From Spirochaetota bacterium (GTDB lineage: Bacteria > Spirochaetota > JAGLSM01 > JAKPMW01): DNA of 5,238 bases. The stretch lies in NCBI GenBank assembly GCA_029548715.1, contig JAKPMW010000059.1, positions 1 through 5,238 on the forward strand. The letters run 5' to 3'. Each line of letters opens with the position of its first letter. Positions within the stretch are counted from its first letter, which is position 1. Position numbers and translations under genes: made by a program. Shown piece by piece: positions 1-5,238 of this stretch. The notes below the pieces were generated by a model. It was not told the origin of the DNA and searched no databases. It saw nothing but the letters and a program-made list of their open reading frames with translations.

Positions 1-354
1 GCGCTTTCTTCCGGCCAGCAGGGCGGCACCCAGGAGGATGGCAGTGTCCTTGAAAAGGAGCGCCCCAAAGAGAACGGGTGAGATCCGGCCCGAGACGAGC
101 AAAGCCATGATCGCGGCAATCAGGCAGGCCTTGTCACCCAGTGGGTCAAGAACGAGGCCGAGGCGGCTTGTCTGGCCCAGCCGGCGGGCCAGAGCGCCAT
201 CAAGAAAGTCGCTGATGATGATGCCCGCAGTCAGGAAGATCAGTGGCAGTGCTGCCGGGGCAGGTGCAGAGAGCAGGAGATAGACGAATGGGGCGGCAAG
301 TATCCTGGCCAGTGAGACAAGGTTGGGTACCATAAGAAGTTCACTTCGGGGCAT
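1..354 (-). CDS. CDP-alcohol phosphatidyltransferase (partial, N-terminal 118 residues)
   Basis: Integral membrane enzyme that transfers an alcohol head group onto a CDP-linked lipid, as in phosphatidylglycerophosphate or related phospholipid synthesis. The full family motif D-x2-D-G-x2-A-R-x8-G-x3-D-x3-D is visible: D49, D52, G53, A56, R57, G66, D70 and D74, so all four metal- and CDP-binding aspartates are present. An N-terminal VPNLVSLARI segment (residues 9-18) resembles the usual PNLLTxxR start of PgsA-like enzymes. Hydrophobic stretches lie around residues 20-48, 76-88 and 94-115. The ATG at 354-352 is chosen because AAGGAG sits 6 bases upstream; the ATG at 360-358 directly abuts that site and is less likely. 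The gene leaves the window at the left edge, so the rest of the membrane domain is missing. Substrate (glycerol phosphate, inositol, serine or a cardiolipin-type partner) cannot be decided from this part; a PgsA-like role is the best inference. Confidence 0.9.
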   Translation of the reverse strand, partial: MPRSELLMVPNLVSLARILAAPFVYLLLSAPAPAALPLIFLTAGIIISDFLDGALARRLGQTSRLGLVLDPLGDKACLIAAIMALLVSGRISPVLFGALLFKDTAILLGAALLAGRKR

Positions 355-360
355 AATCAT

Positions 361-366
361 CTCCTT
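361..366 (-). promoter_or_regulatory. Ribosome binding site deciding the CDP-alcohol phosphatidyltransferase start
   Basis: On the minus strand this reads AAGGAG and is followed by ATGATTATG. It lies 6 bases from the second ATG (354-352) and zero bases from the first (360-358), which favours the second as the start codon. Confidence 0.75.
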
Positions 367-397
367 GCGCACGATGACGATCACGGGCTATCTTACT

Positions 398-406
398 AAC
401 ATAGCA
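398..406 (-). promoter_or_regulatory. Possible extended -10 element for the phosphatidyltransferase gene
   Basis: The minus strand reads TGCTATGTT, an extended -10 (TGn) with 4 of 6 matches to TATAAT, about 45 bases upstream of the start codon. No recognisable -35 box is present at 16-18 bases, so this is a weak call. Confidence 0.25.
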
Positions 407-509
407 CAGGAGCGTCCGGGCAGTGGGACAGAGCGGCTCTCTTGCGGGCATGTATCCGGTGTGACACATGGTTTTGACAATAGTATTGGCTGATGCACGG
501 GGTGCCCAT

Positions 510-549
510 AAAAAAATCCGGAAAAACCTTCCAGGCGGTTTTTCCGGAT
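510..549 (-). terminator. Intrinsic terminator acting on minus-strand transcription
   Basis: A perfect 13-bp inverted repeat pairs 516-528 with 537-549 around an 8-base loop (529-536). On the minus strand the stem is followed by six T residues (515-510). On the plus strand the stem is followed by no T-tract, so it should work only leftward. The phosphatidyltransferase gene lies beyond it, so it must end some minus-strand transcript that starts to its right, in or beyond 552-780. Confidence 0.85.
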
Positions 550-551
550 CA

Positions 552-656
552 TCAATCAGGAACAAAGCGGTTGGATAGGCCGCCCTGTACGGTAAAGAAA
601 CCTGATGGTGAATGCGGATCAAAGGGAGGGAAGTCCGCACCACCGATGTAATACAT
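552..656 (-). other. Unassigned short minus-strand reading frame (about 34 codons) or small RNA ending at the terminator
   Basis: The frame begins at the ATG at 656-654 (MYYIGGADFPPF...) and ends in ...SNRFVPD with a TGA at 554-552, two bases from the terminator stem. The peptide is rich in Gly, Pro and Phe and I do not recognise it. The same frame is open further upstream, to 779, inside the start of the amidohydrolase gene. No Shine-Dalgarno sequence precedes the 656 ATG, and I found no clear promoter on this strand. It may be a small protein, the remnant C-terminus of a lost gene, or a coincidental frame in a small RNA whose 3' end is the 510-549 terminator. The tight stop-to-terminator spacing is the main reason to record it. 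Confidence 0.25.
607..644. repeat. Imperfect inverted repeat (hairpin) in the amidohydrolase leader
   Basis: GGTG (607-610) and TGCGGA (613-618) pair with TCCGCA (634-639) and CACC (641-644), leaving a small internal loop (611-612 against 640) and a 15-base apical loop. In a plus-strand RNA the loop is purine-rich and contains GGGAGGG; in a minus-strand RNA it is pyrimidine-rich. It could fold in either transcript. No known riboswitch or RNA family is recognised. Confidence 0.45.
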
Positions 657-695
657 ATCGTCCGCTGCCCGGCGGAACTTGAGAGGACAGAAGTG

Positions 696-737
696 GTTTT
701 TTTGGTTTTCCCGAAAACTCCCGGGTTGCGAAAAAAC
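696..737. repeat. Nested A/T-rich inverted repeats just upstream of the amidohydrolase RBS
   Basis: Outer arms GTTTTTT (696-702) and AAAAAAC (731-737) enclose an inner palindrome GTTTTC-CC-GAAAAC (705-718). The outer right arm touches the GGAG ribosome binding site at 738-741. The arrangement could be an operator for a dimeric repressor or a leader hairpin that affects ribosome access. Function is inferred only from position. Confidence 0.35.
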
Positions 738-741
738 GGAG
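738..741 (+). promoter_or_regulatory. Ribosome binding site of the amidohydrolase gene
   Basis: GGAG lies 5 bases before the ATG at 747. It fixes the start there rather than at the in-frame ATG at 612, which has no such site. Confidence 0.75.
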
Positions 742-746
742 ACAAG

Positions 747-1562
747 ATGAATAATAATATTACGGACTTTCATACTCATGCGTTTGCTGACCGGATCTTT
801 GAGCGGGCAATGAATTCACTCAAGGCTGGTTCGGGGATCGAGCCTTTTCATGATGGTTCGCTCAGTGGGTTGACGGCATCAATGGATCAGGCCGGGATCT
901 GGCGTTCGGTTGTCCTGTCGATTGCCACCAAGCCCGAACAGGTTGACGTGATCATTGACTGGTCGTCATCGATAGCAAGTGAGCGGATTGTTCCCTTTGC
1001 TTCCGTCATGCCGACCGATGCCAATGCAGCCCGCGATGTTCGCAGGATAGCCGCTGCAGGCATCAGGGGCCTCAAAATTCATCCCTATTACCAGAAGTTT
1101 GTAATAGATGATCCGGTACTGGATCCATTCTACCGGGCGGTGGCGGAGTCCGGCCTGATCCTTGTCTCGCATACCGGATATGATGTGGCGTATCCCGACC
1201 GGGAGGGCCTTGCCTCTCCGGAACGCACAGCGCGGATGATCTCGCGCCATCCTGACCTGTGTTTTGTTGCTGCGCACTTTGGCGGATGGGAGGACTGGGA
1301 TGCCGTTGAGCGCCACCTGATCGGGAAACCGGTCTGGCTCGAAACATCATTTCTTGCTGAAATGTGCGAGAGAGAGCAGGCACGCAGGATGTTTCTTTCC
1401 CATGATCCCGCTCGGCTTGTCTTTGGTTCGGATTCCCCGTGGGTTGGTCAGGCAGAGGAGCTCGCGAGACTGAGGGCACTTGATCTTCCTGCTGAACTTC
1501 TGGATGCGGTTTTGGAAAAAAACGCGTCAGCCCTGCTGGATGGTGCAGGCCCCGAGGCCTGA
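747..1562 (+). CDS. Amidohydrolase-2 family metal-dependent hydrolase (TIM barrel)
   Basis: A 271-residue protein with the marks of the amidohydrolase_2 (PF04909) branch of the amidohydrolase superfamily, which hydrolyses or decarboxylates small substrates with one or two divalent metals. The N-terminal metal site is DFHTH (H9, H11). Further expected positions are GLKIHPYY (K110, H112), SHTGYD (H142) at the end of strand 5, AAHFGG (H177) at strand 6, and FGSDSPW (D229) at strand 8, followed by the usual EKNASALL C-terminal helix. Length is normal for the compact members. There is no signal peptide, so it should be cytosolic. The start at 747 has a GGAG site 5 bases upstream. The gene stands alone, ending in a hairpin terminator shared with the convergent DUF2148 gene. 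The substrate cannot be read from the sequence; TatD-type DNase is less likely because the motifs match PF04909 better. Confidence 0.9.
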   Translation: MNNNITDFHTHAFADRIFERAMNSLKAGSGIEPFHDGSLSGLTASMDQAGIWRSVVLSIATKPEQVDVIIDWSSSIASERIVPFASVMPTDANAARDVRRIAAAGIRGLKIHPYYQKFVIDDPVLDPFYRAVAESGLILVSHTGYDVAYPDREGLASPERTARMISRHPDLCFVAAHFGGWEDWDAVERHLIGKPVWLETSFLAEMCEREQARRMFLSHDPARLVFGSDSPWVGQAEELARLRALDLPAELLDAVLEKNASALLDGAGPEA

Positions 1563-1587
1563 GTCACATCGCCTTTGCTGAATATGA

Positions 1588-1621
1588 AAAACCGGGCAGG
1601 CTGGCGATCCTGCCCGGTTTT
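1588..1621. terminator. Bidirectional intrinsic terminator between convergent genes
   Basis: A perfect 13-bp inverted repeat pairs 1588-1600 with 1609-1621 around an 8-base loop. The stem has a GC-rich core (CCGGGCAGG) and AAAA/TTTT ends, giving a T-rich exit on both strands (TTTTCGTCTTTC on plus, TTTTCATATTC on minus). It lies 25 bases past the amidohydrolase stop and 26 bases past the DUF2148 stop, so it serves both transcripts. Confidence 0.85.
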
Positions 1622-1647
1622 CGTCTTTCATGGCCAGCGGAAATTGT

Positions 1648-2181
1648 TTAGCCGCGGTCAAAAAACGGCGATTTGCCGGTCGCCGAAAGCGGGATGGCCC
1701 AGGCGATTTTGACATCGGGTGAAAAGAGCCCCTGCTCGATTGCAGCCATGCCGGCAGTGTACATGATGCGGGTGTCAATCCGGTGATCCGCAGCCAGGGC
1801 AACGGCAGAGCCGGCGGCTATCCCCAGATCATTGGCGGCAAAGACGCAGACCCCACCCGGACCGGCCGCCAGGGCGGCGCAGTCCCTGTACCCGCAGAGT
1901 CCGCAGTACTTGAGACCGAGTTGCCGGGTGCGTGTCCCGAGCAGGAGGACAACACCGCAGGTGCGAATGTTTTTACTGTCGCGCAAAAATGTCGGAACAT
2001 CCCTCCGGTCTGCAATCTCGGCCATGCGGTCAGCGAGAGCGTCCTTGTCGGTTCCGGTTACAACAAGGATCTCGAGCTGATCAAGCCCCTTGCCCTTGGG
2101 TGCCGTGCGCGCTGCGGCCGCCATCATCCGGGCGACCATCTCAAGATGTTCGAGCGAGAAACTCCCGTCGCTGGTGATCAT
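1648..2181 (-). CDS. DUF2148 ferredoxin/Zn-ribbon-like domain protein
   Basis: A 177-residue soluble protein that matches the DUF2148 family (PF09918), whose biochemical role is unknown. Family features seen are the N-terminal ARTAPKGKGLDQLE block (residues 24-37), a Cys cluster CGLCGYRDC (C93, C96, C101), two more cysteines (C75, C112), the FAANDLGIAAGSAV block (114-127), RIMYTAG (138-144), and the C-terminal IPLSATGKSPFFDR (163-176). The clustered cysteines suggest binding of an Fe-S cluster or zinc; which one cannot be seen. The start codon overlaps the stop of the upstream lipoprotein gene by four bases (ATGA), with GAGGG (2192-2188) 6 bases upstream, so the two are very probably cotranscribed and translationally coupled. 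Length is as expected for the family. Identity is secure, function is not. Confidence 0.9.
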   Translation of the reverse strand: MITSDGSFSLEHLEMVARMMAAAARTAPKGKGLDQLEILVVTGTDKDALADRMAEIADRRDVPTFLRDSKNIRTCGVVLLLGTRTRQLGLKYCGLCGYRDCAALAAGPGGVCVFAANDLGIAAGSAVALAADHRIDTRIMYTAGMAAIEQGLFSPDVKIAWAIPLSATGKSPFFDRG

Positions 2182-2594
2182 CCATTGCCCTCGATGGCGG
2201 ATGCCCGGACTTTGCGCACTGAACCAATCACTGATGTCTTTTTGACAAAACCCTTGCCGGATTTTTCGATGGAGTAGAATTTGATCGAATATGGTTTTTT
2301 GGCAGACTCGAAGGTGACCACGTAGTCATTACCGTTGTCCAGCTTGATGCTGCGGACCGAGATGCTGTCCCAGTTGACCCCTTCCCTGATCCCGGATTCG
2401 CGGGCCTTTACGAAGGCGCTGAGGACCTTGGCCCGGTCATGAAAAACGGCATATTGCATATATGTTGTACTGTCCTGCTGTGCGATGGCCATAAGCAGGG
2501 TCTCGGCCAGCGCTTCGGCAGTATCGTCTGCGGGCTTGCCGCAGGTGGTCAGAAACATGAGGGTTGCAAGACAGCCAATCAGGAGTCGTTTCAT
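2178..2594 (-). CDS. Small putative lipoprotein of unknown function
   Basis: A 138-residue protein with a type II signal peptide: positively charged MKR, a hydrophobic core, and lipobox L-T-T-C with the lipidated cysteine at residue 18. The mature part begins CGKPADDTAEALAETLL and has an early Ala-rich helix followed by mixed strand-like segments (residues about 85-120). This layout, a helix then a curved sheet, resembles DUF4878/NTF2-like small lipoproteins, but I do not recognise a family firmly. It is expected at the membrane facing the periplasm or cell exterior. The start has GGAGGA 7 bases upstream. It is the first gene of a two-gene operon with the DUF2148 gene, overlapping it by 4 bases, and lies about 30 bases downstream of the predicted transcription start from the 2633-2660 promoter. 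Confidence 0.8.
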   Translation of the reverse strand: MKRLLIGCLATLMFLTTCGKPADDTAEALAETLLMAIAQQDSTTYMQYAVFHDRAKVLSAFVKARESGIREGVNWDSISVRSIKLDNGNDYVVTFESAKKPYSIKFYSIEKSGKGFVKKTSVIGSVRKVRASAIEGNG

Positions 2595-2600
2595 GATGGA

Positions 2601-2606
2601 TCCTCC
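2601..2606 (-). promoter_or_regulatory. Ribosome binding site of the lipoprotein gene
   Basis: The minus strand reads GGAGGA, nearly perfect against the anti-Shine-Dalgarno, followed by 6-7 bases and then the ATG at 2594-2592. Confidence 0.75.
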
Positions 2607-2632
2607 GGGGATTATGTACAGGGTGTCAGGTC

Positions 2633-2660
2633 AGTATATGCCTCCGGAGAGATTTGTCAA
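2633..2660 (-). promoter_or_regulatory. Sigma70-type promoter of the lipoprotein-DUF2148 operon
   Basis: On the minus strand a perfect -35 box TTGACA (2660-2655) is followed after 16 bases by TATACT (2638-2633), a 5 of 6 match to the -10 consensus. Transcription would start near 2626, giving a leader of about 30 bases. The spacer contains the palindrome CTCCGGAG (2642-2649). The -35 box ends only 13 bases from the annotated patatin start on the opposite strand, so the two transcription units share a very short control region. Confidence 0.7.
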
Positions 2661-2672
2661 TAAATTGGATGG

Positions 2673-3557
2673 ATGGGAATGGTCTCAGGAGTGTTCAAGG
2701 CAGGGTTGTTTCACAGGAAGACGCAGCGGGCCGGTCTGGCGCTCGCTTCAGGCGGCGCCAAGGGTGTGGCCCACATTGGTGTGATCGAGTCTCTCGAAGA
2801 GATGGGGATAACCATTGAGTGCATCGCCGGCGCCAGTATCGGTGCCGTGGTGGGCGCCGTCCATGCCTGTGGTTCACTCAAGCGGTTTCGTGAGGCCATG
2901 CTCGGGATGACGCGGCGGGAGATGTTCAGGCTTGTCGATCCGGTCCTGCCCAGAAGCGGGTTTGTCAAAGGGGACAAACTGGTAGCATTTTTGGGCGACT
3001 TTATTCCTCCAAAGGTCTGCTTTGAGGACTTGCCGCTCCCTCTTGTGGTTGTGGCGACGGATTTCAGTTCCGGGCAGCGGGCTGTATTTTCGCGGGGGCC
3101 GGTCCTTGCTGCGGTGCGGGCATCCATGTCCATTCCAGGCGTTTTTGTTCCGGTGGAGATCGGGGGCCGGGTCTACGTGGATGGTGGAGCGGCTGACGTG
3201 CTTCCGTCGGACCTGCCGCGCATACTCGGAGCGCGCCGCGTGATTGCCGTCGGGCTGCATCCGCCACCTGCGGGATCACACGGGACGGTCATGCAGGACG
3301 AGCGGTTTCTTGCTGTCCCGCCCAAGGGGTATTCGCAGGCCAAGGGTGCGCCCGGTGTGATATCCCTTGTCATGCGTTCGATCGATATCATGGATCATGC
3401 GACGGAGGCGGCCTCGGTGGCCGCTGACAAGCCGGATGTCCTGATCCTTCCGGCCATCCAGGACATCGGGACACTTGAGTTTGACCGTTCAGCAGAAGCC
3501 ATCCAGGCCGGCCGGAATGCAGCGCAGGCACTCTCTCGGGAGATCGGCCGTATCTGA
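2673..3557 (+). CDS. Patatin-like phospholipase / RssA-type serine hydrolase
   Basis: A 294-residue protein of the bacterial patatin family (PF01734), which cleaves acyl esters of lipids with a Ser-Asp dyad. Seen in order are the oxyanion loop SGGAKG (26-31) within GLALASGGAKGVAHIGV, the nucleophile elbow GASIG with Ser55 (53-57), the ATDFSSGQ block (129-135), AAVRASMSIPGVFVPV (146-161), and the catalytic aspartate in YVDGG (D170). All catalytic residues are intact, so it should be active. There is no signal peptide, and length fits RssA-like members. The start is uncertain: the ATG at 2673 and the ATG at 2679 both lack a good ribosome site, the in-frame GTG at 2691 lacks one too, and the TTG at 2706 has AAGG 5 bases upstream. 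All precede the conserved domain. The gene diverges from the lipoprotein operon and is followed after 176 bases by ileS, with no terminator seen between. Confidence 0.9.
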   Translation: MGMVSGVFKAGLFHRKTQRAGLALASGGAKGVAHIGVIESLEEMGITIECIAGASIGAVVGAVHACGSLKRFREAMLGMTRREMFRLVDPVLPRSGFVKGDKLVAFLGDFIPPKVCFEDLPLPLVVVATDFSSGQRAVFSRGPVLAAVRASMSIPGVFVPVEIGGRVYVDGGAADVLPSDLPRILGARRVIAVGLHPPPAGSHGTVMQDERFLAVPPKGYSQAKGAPGVISLVMRSIDIMDHATEAASVAADKPDVLILPAIQDIGTLEFDRSAEAIQAGRNAAQALSREIGRI

Positions 3558-3723
3558 AGCGGCTGCATTGTCCGGCCCTGGTTATGTCCGTGGTTGGCGG
3601 ATTGACCCGGCTGGCTGCTGTTCCCCAAGCTGTCTTGTCTTGCAGTGTCGTGTCTGCCTAAATTGTAAGTGATACCCCTTCGACCATCCGAGTTGTTCCC
3701 TTCCGGGTGGCTGGAATTATGAC

Positions 3724-3728
3724 AGAGG
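3724..3728 (+). promoter_or_regulatory. Ribosome binding site deciding the ileS start
   Basis: AGAGG lies 5 bases before the ATG at 3734. The in-frame ATG at 3719 has only a weak GGGTGG upstream, and the family normally begins MFKPV-like, so 3734 is preferred. Confidence 0.65.
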
Positions 3729-3733
3729 CAGAC

Positions 3734-5238
3734 ATGTTCAAACCGGTAGAGACGGACGTTTCATTTCCCAGACTTGAAGAAGAGGTGCTCGCCTTTTGGC
3801 GTGAACACCGGACGTTTGAAAAATCCCTCGAGTGGCGCAAGGGTGCGAAGGAATATGTCTTTTACGATGGTCCCCCCTTTGCGACGGGACTGCCGCACTA
3901 TGGACACCTCCTGCCCGGGACGATGAAGGACATCATCCCCCGCTATCAGACCATGAAGGGGTGCTATGTCCCCCGCCGCTTTGGCTGGGATACGCACGGG
4001 CTCCCGGTTGAAAACGAGATCGAAAAGAAACTCGACCTCAAGACAAAACGTGATATCGAAAATTTCGGGATTGATCGCTTCAACGAAGAGTGCCGCAGCA
4101 TTGTATTGCGCTATGTCGGTGAGTGGGAAAAGACGGTCGAGCGGATGGGGCGCTGGGTCGATTTCAAAAACGCCTACATCACGATGGATCTTTCCTACAT
4201 GGAAAGCATCATGTGGGTTTTTCGCCAGCTCTGGGACAAGGGTCTGGTCTACCGGAGTTTCAAGATCCTTCCGTATTGTCCGCGCTGTGCGACACCCCTT
4301 TCGAATTTCGAGACGAACCAGGGATACAAGGAAGTGGCTGATCCGGCCATCACGGTCCGCTTTGCCCTTGAGGGCCGCGAGCGGACATACATCCTGGCCT
4401 GGACGACGACACCCTGGACGCTCCCGTCCAACATGGCGCTGGCTGTCGGTGCCGAGATCACGTATGTCGAGGTGATTGACGGCGAGGACCGCTTCATCCT
4501 GGCCAAGGACCGTCTTTCAGCCTATTACAAAAAACCCGAGGAATGTACGATCGCCAGGGAGTTTCCCGGCAGCGAGCTTGTCGGTCTGGCCTATGAGCCG
4601 CTCTTCCCCTGGTTTGCCGACAAAAAAAATCCTGATCCGGCCGACGGTCCCAACGGGCATCGCGGGGCCTTTCGTATCATCGCCGGTGACTTTGTCAGTA
4701 CCGAGGACGGAACCGGGATTGTCCACATCGCTCCCGGATTTGGTGAAGACGATGCCCGTGTCGGGCGCGAAAACGGCATCCCGGCCGTCTGCCCGATGGA
4801 TGATGAGGGTCGCTTTACGGCCGAGGTCCCCGAGTATGCCGGCCAGTTTGTCAAGGATGCCGACAAGGCCATCATCGAACGGCTCAAGAGCGAGCGCAAG
4901 CTGATCAAGCGCGACCAGTATGTGCACAATTACCCCCATTGCTGGCGCTGTGATTCACCGCTGGTTTACCAGGCGATCTCGAGCTGGTTTGTCAATATCG
5001 AAAAAATCAAGGACGACATGCTGGCCGCCAACGAGCGGATCAACTGGACTCCGGCCCACCTCAAGCATGGCCGCTTTGGCAAGTGGCTGGAGGGTGCCCG
5101 GGACTGGGCGATTTCGCGCAACCGCTACTGGGGTGCGCCCATTCCGGTCTGGACCTGCGAAGACCCGGCCTGCGGGCACGATGTCTGCATCGGCTCTGTC
5201 GAAGAACTGGAAACACTTTCGGGCCAGAAGGTGACGGA
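3734..5238 (+). CDS. ileS: Isoleucyl-tRNA synthetase, type 2 (partial, first 501 residues)
   Basis: Class I aminoacyl-tRNA synthetase that charges tRNA-Ile in the cytosol. The Rossmann fold starts with YDGPPFATGLPHYGH, whose class I HIGH signature is HYGH (55-58), then GWDTHGLPVENEIEKKL (84-100). A zinc-ribbon-like CPRC (182-185) is present. The CP1 editing domain, which removes mischarged valine, shows WTTTPWTLPSN (223-233) and HIAPGFGEDD (331-340). A second Cys pair, CWRC (403-406), and DWAISRNRYWGAPIP (457-471) mark the return to the catalytic core. The KMSKS loop and anticodon-binding domain lie beyond the right edge; full-length members have roughly 1,000 or more residues. HYGH and GLPVENEIEKKL resemble eukaryotic, archaeal and type 2 bacterial enzymes rather than the usual bacterial type 1. 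No T-box leader is seen in the 176 bases upstream, and only a weak promoter-like TTGTCT/TAAATT pair (3635-3664). Confidence 0.97.
   Translation, partial: MFKPVETDVSFPRLEEEVLAFWREHRTFEKSLEWRKGAKEYVFYDGPPFATGLPHYGHLLPGTMKDIIPRYQTMKGCYVPRRFGWDTHGLPVENEIEKKLDLKTKRDIENFGIDRFNEECRSIVLRYVGEWEKTVERMGRWVDFKNAYITMDLSYMESIMWVFRQLWDKGLVYRSFKILPYCPRCATPLSNFETNQGYKEVADPAITVRFALEGRERTYILAWTTTPWTLPSNMALAVGAEITYVEVIDGEDRFILAKDRLSAYYKKPEECTIAREFPGSELVGLAYEPLFPWFADKKNPDPADGPNGHRGAFRIIAGDFVSTEDGTGIVHIAPGFGEDDARVGRENGIPAVCPMDDEGRFTAEVPEYAGQFVKDADKAIIERLKSERKLIKRDQYVHNYPHCWRCDSPLVYQAISSWFVNIEKIKDDMLAANERINWTPAHLKHGRFGKWLEGARDWAISRNRYWGAPIPVWTCEDPACGHDVCIGSVEELETLSGQKVT

Larger units (their letters stand above)
355..746. 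other. Intergenic region between the divergent phosphatidyltransferase and amidohydrolase genes
   Basis: This 392-base stretch has no convincing protein gene. From left to right it holds the phosphatidyltransferase RBS and a weak possible -10 (361-406), about 100 bases with no signal I can name, a strong minus-strand terminator (510-549), a short minus-strand reading frame (552-656), a hairpin (607-644), and a nested inverted repeat (696-737) leading into the amidohydrolase RBS (738-741). The plus-strand frame running through 612-746 in phase with the amidohydrolase has no Shine-Dalgarno sequence and no hydrolase-like residues, so it is taken as untranslated leader. Confidence 0.6.

Noticed and set aside
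474..502. TTGACA at 474-479 as a plus-strand promoter
   Set aside because: No -10-like hexamer occurs at 16-18 bases downstream (the region is ACGGGG-like), so it is a chance -35 match.
510..700. Known structured RNA (6S, SRP RNA, RNase P, tmRNA) on the minus strand
   Set aside because: None of the conserved core sequences I know for these RNAs is present; only local hairpins are visible.
341..745. 134-codon minus-strand frame across the intergenic region
   Set aside because: It runs through the terminator hairpin and into the phosphatidyltransferase start, has low-complexity unlikely residue composition, and no ribosome site.
612..746. In-frame N-terminal extension of the amidohydrolase to the ATG at 612
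   Set aside because: There is no Shine-Dalgarno before 612, the extra 45 residues look unlike any hydrolase N-terminus, and the ATG at 747 has GGAG 5 bases upstream and begins right before the conserved DFHTH.
1783..2277. 164-codon plus-strand frame opposite the DUF2148 gene
   Set aside because: It is antisense to a gene with clear family motifs, and its translation shows no recognisable domain.
3558..3733. T-box leader or terminator between the patatin and ileS genes
   Set aside because: I could not find a T-box consensus, an antiterminator, or a stem followed by a T-tract in this stretch.
3966..4904. Long plus-strand frames (3966-4475, 4476-4904) inside ileS
   Set aside because: They are out-of-phase frames with Arg/Ser/Pro-rich translations, overlapping an unmistakable IleRS coding frame.

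Overview
This is a bacterial chromosomal window of ordinary, densely packed genes. It has six protein genes, two of them cut by the window edges. Base composition is moderately GC-rich, Shine-Dalgarno sites are clear, and there are two hairpin terminators with U-tracts and one near-consensus sigma70-type promoter. The host cannot be named from the sequence. The isoleucyl-tRNA synthetase is of the eukaryote-like type 2, found in a scattered set of bacteria such as spirochaetes and chlamydiae. The DUF2148 protein belongs to a family I associate mainly with anaerobes. Together these suggest, weakly, an anaerobic bacterium, possibly a spirochaete or another non-proteobacterial lineage.

Layout. 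1-354 (minus): N-terminal part of a CDP-alcohol phosphatidyltransferase (phospholipid head-group synthesis). 355-746: intergenic stretch holding a strong minus-strand terminator, a short unassigned minus-strand reading frame whose stop codon nearly touches it, a hairpin, and an A/T-rich nested inverted repeat just upstream of the next gene. 747-1562 (plus): amidohydrolase-2 family TIM-barrel metal hydrolase. 1588-1621: hairpin terminator shared by two convergent genes. 1648-2594 (minus): two-gene operon, a small lipoprotein followed by a DUF2148 Cys-rich protein, joined by a 4-base ATGA overlap and driven by the promoter at 2633-2660. 2673-3557 (plus): RssA-like patatin family serine hydrolase. 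3734-5238 (plus): ileS, first 501 codons, running off the right edge.

How the genes relate. Apart from the two overlapping minus-strand genes there is no obvious shared pathway. Phospholipid synthesis, a possible lipid acyl hydrolase, a metal-dependent hydrolase and a tRNA synthetase look like a housekeeping neighbourhood. I see no mobile element, CRISPR array, tRNA or rRNA, and no convincing new multi-gene system. The points most worth a second look are the small minus-strand unit ending at the 510-549 terminator, the lipoprotein/DUF2148 coupling, and the type 2 IleRS.
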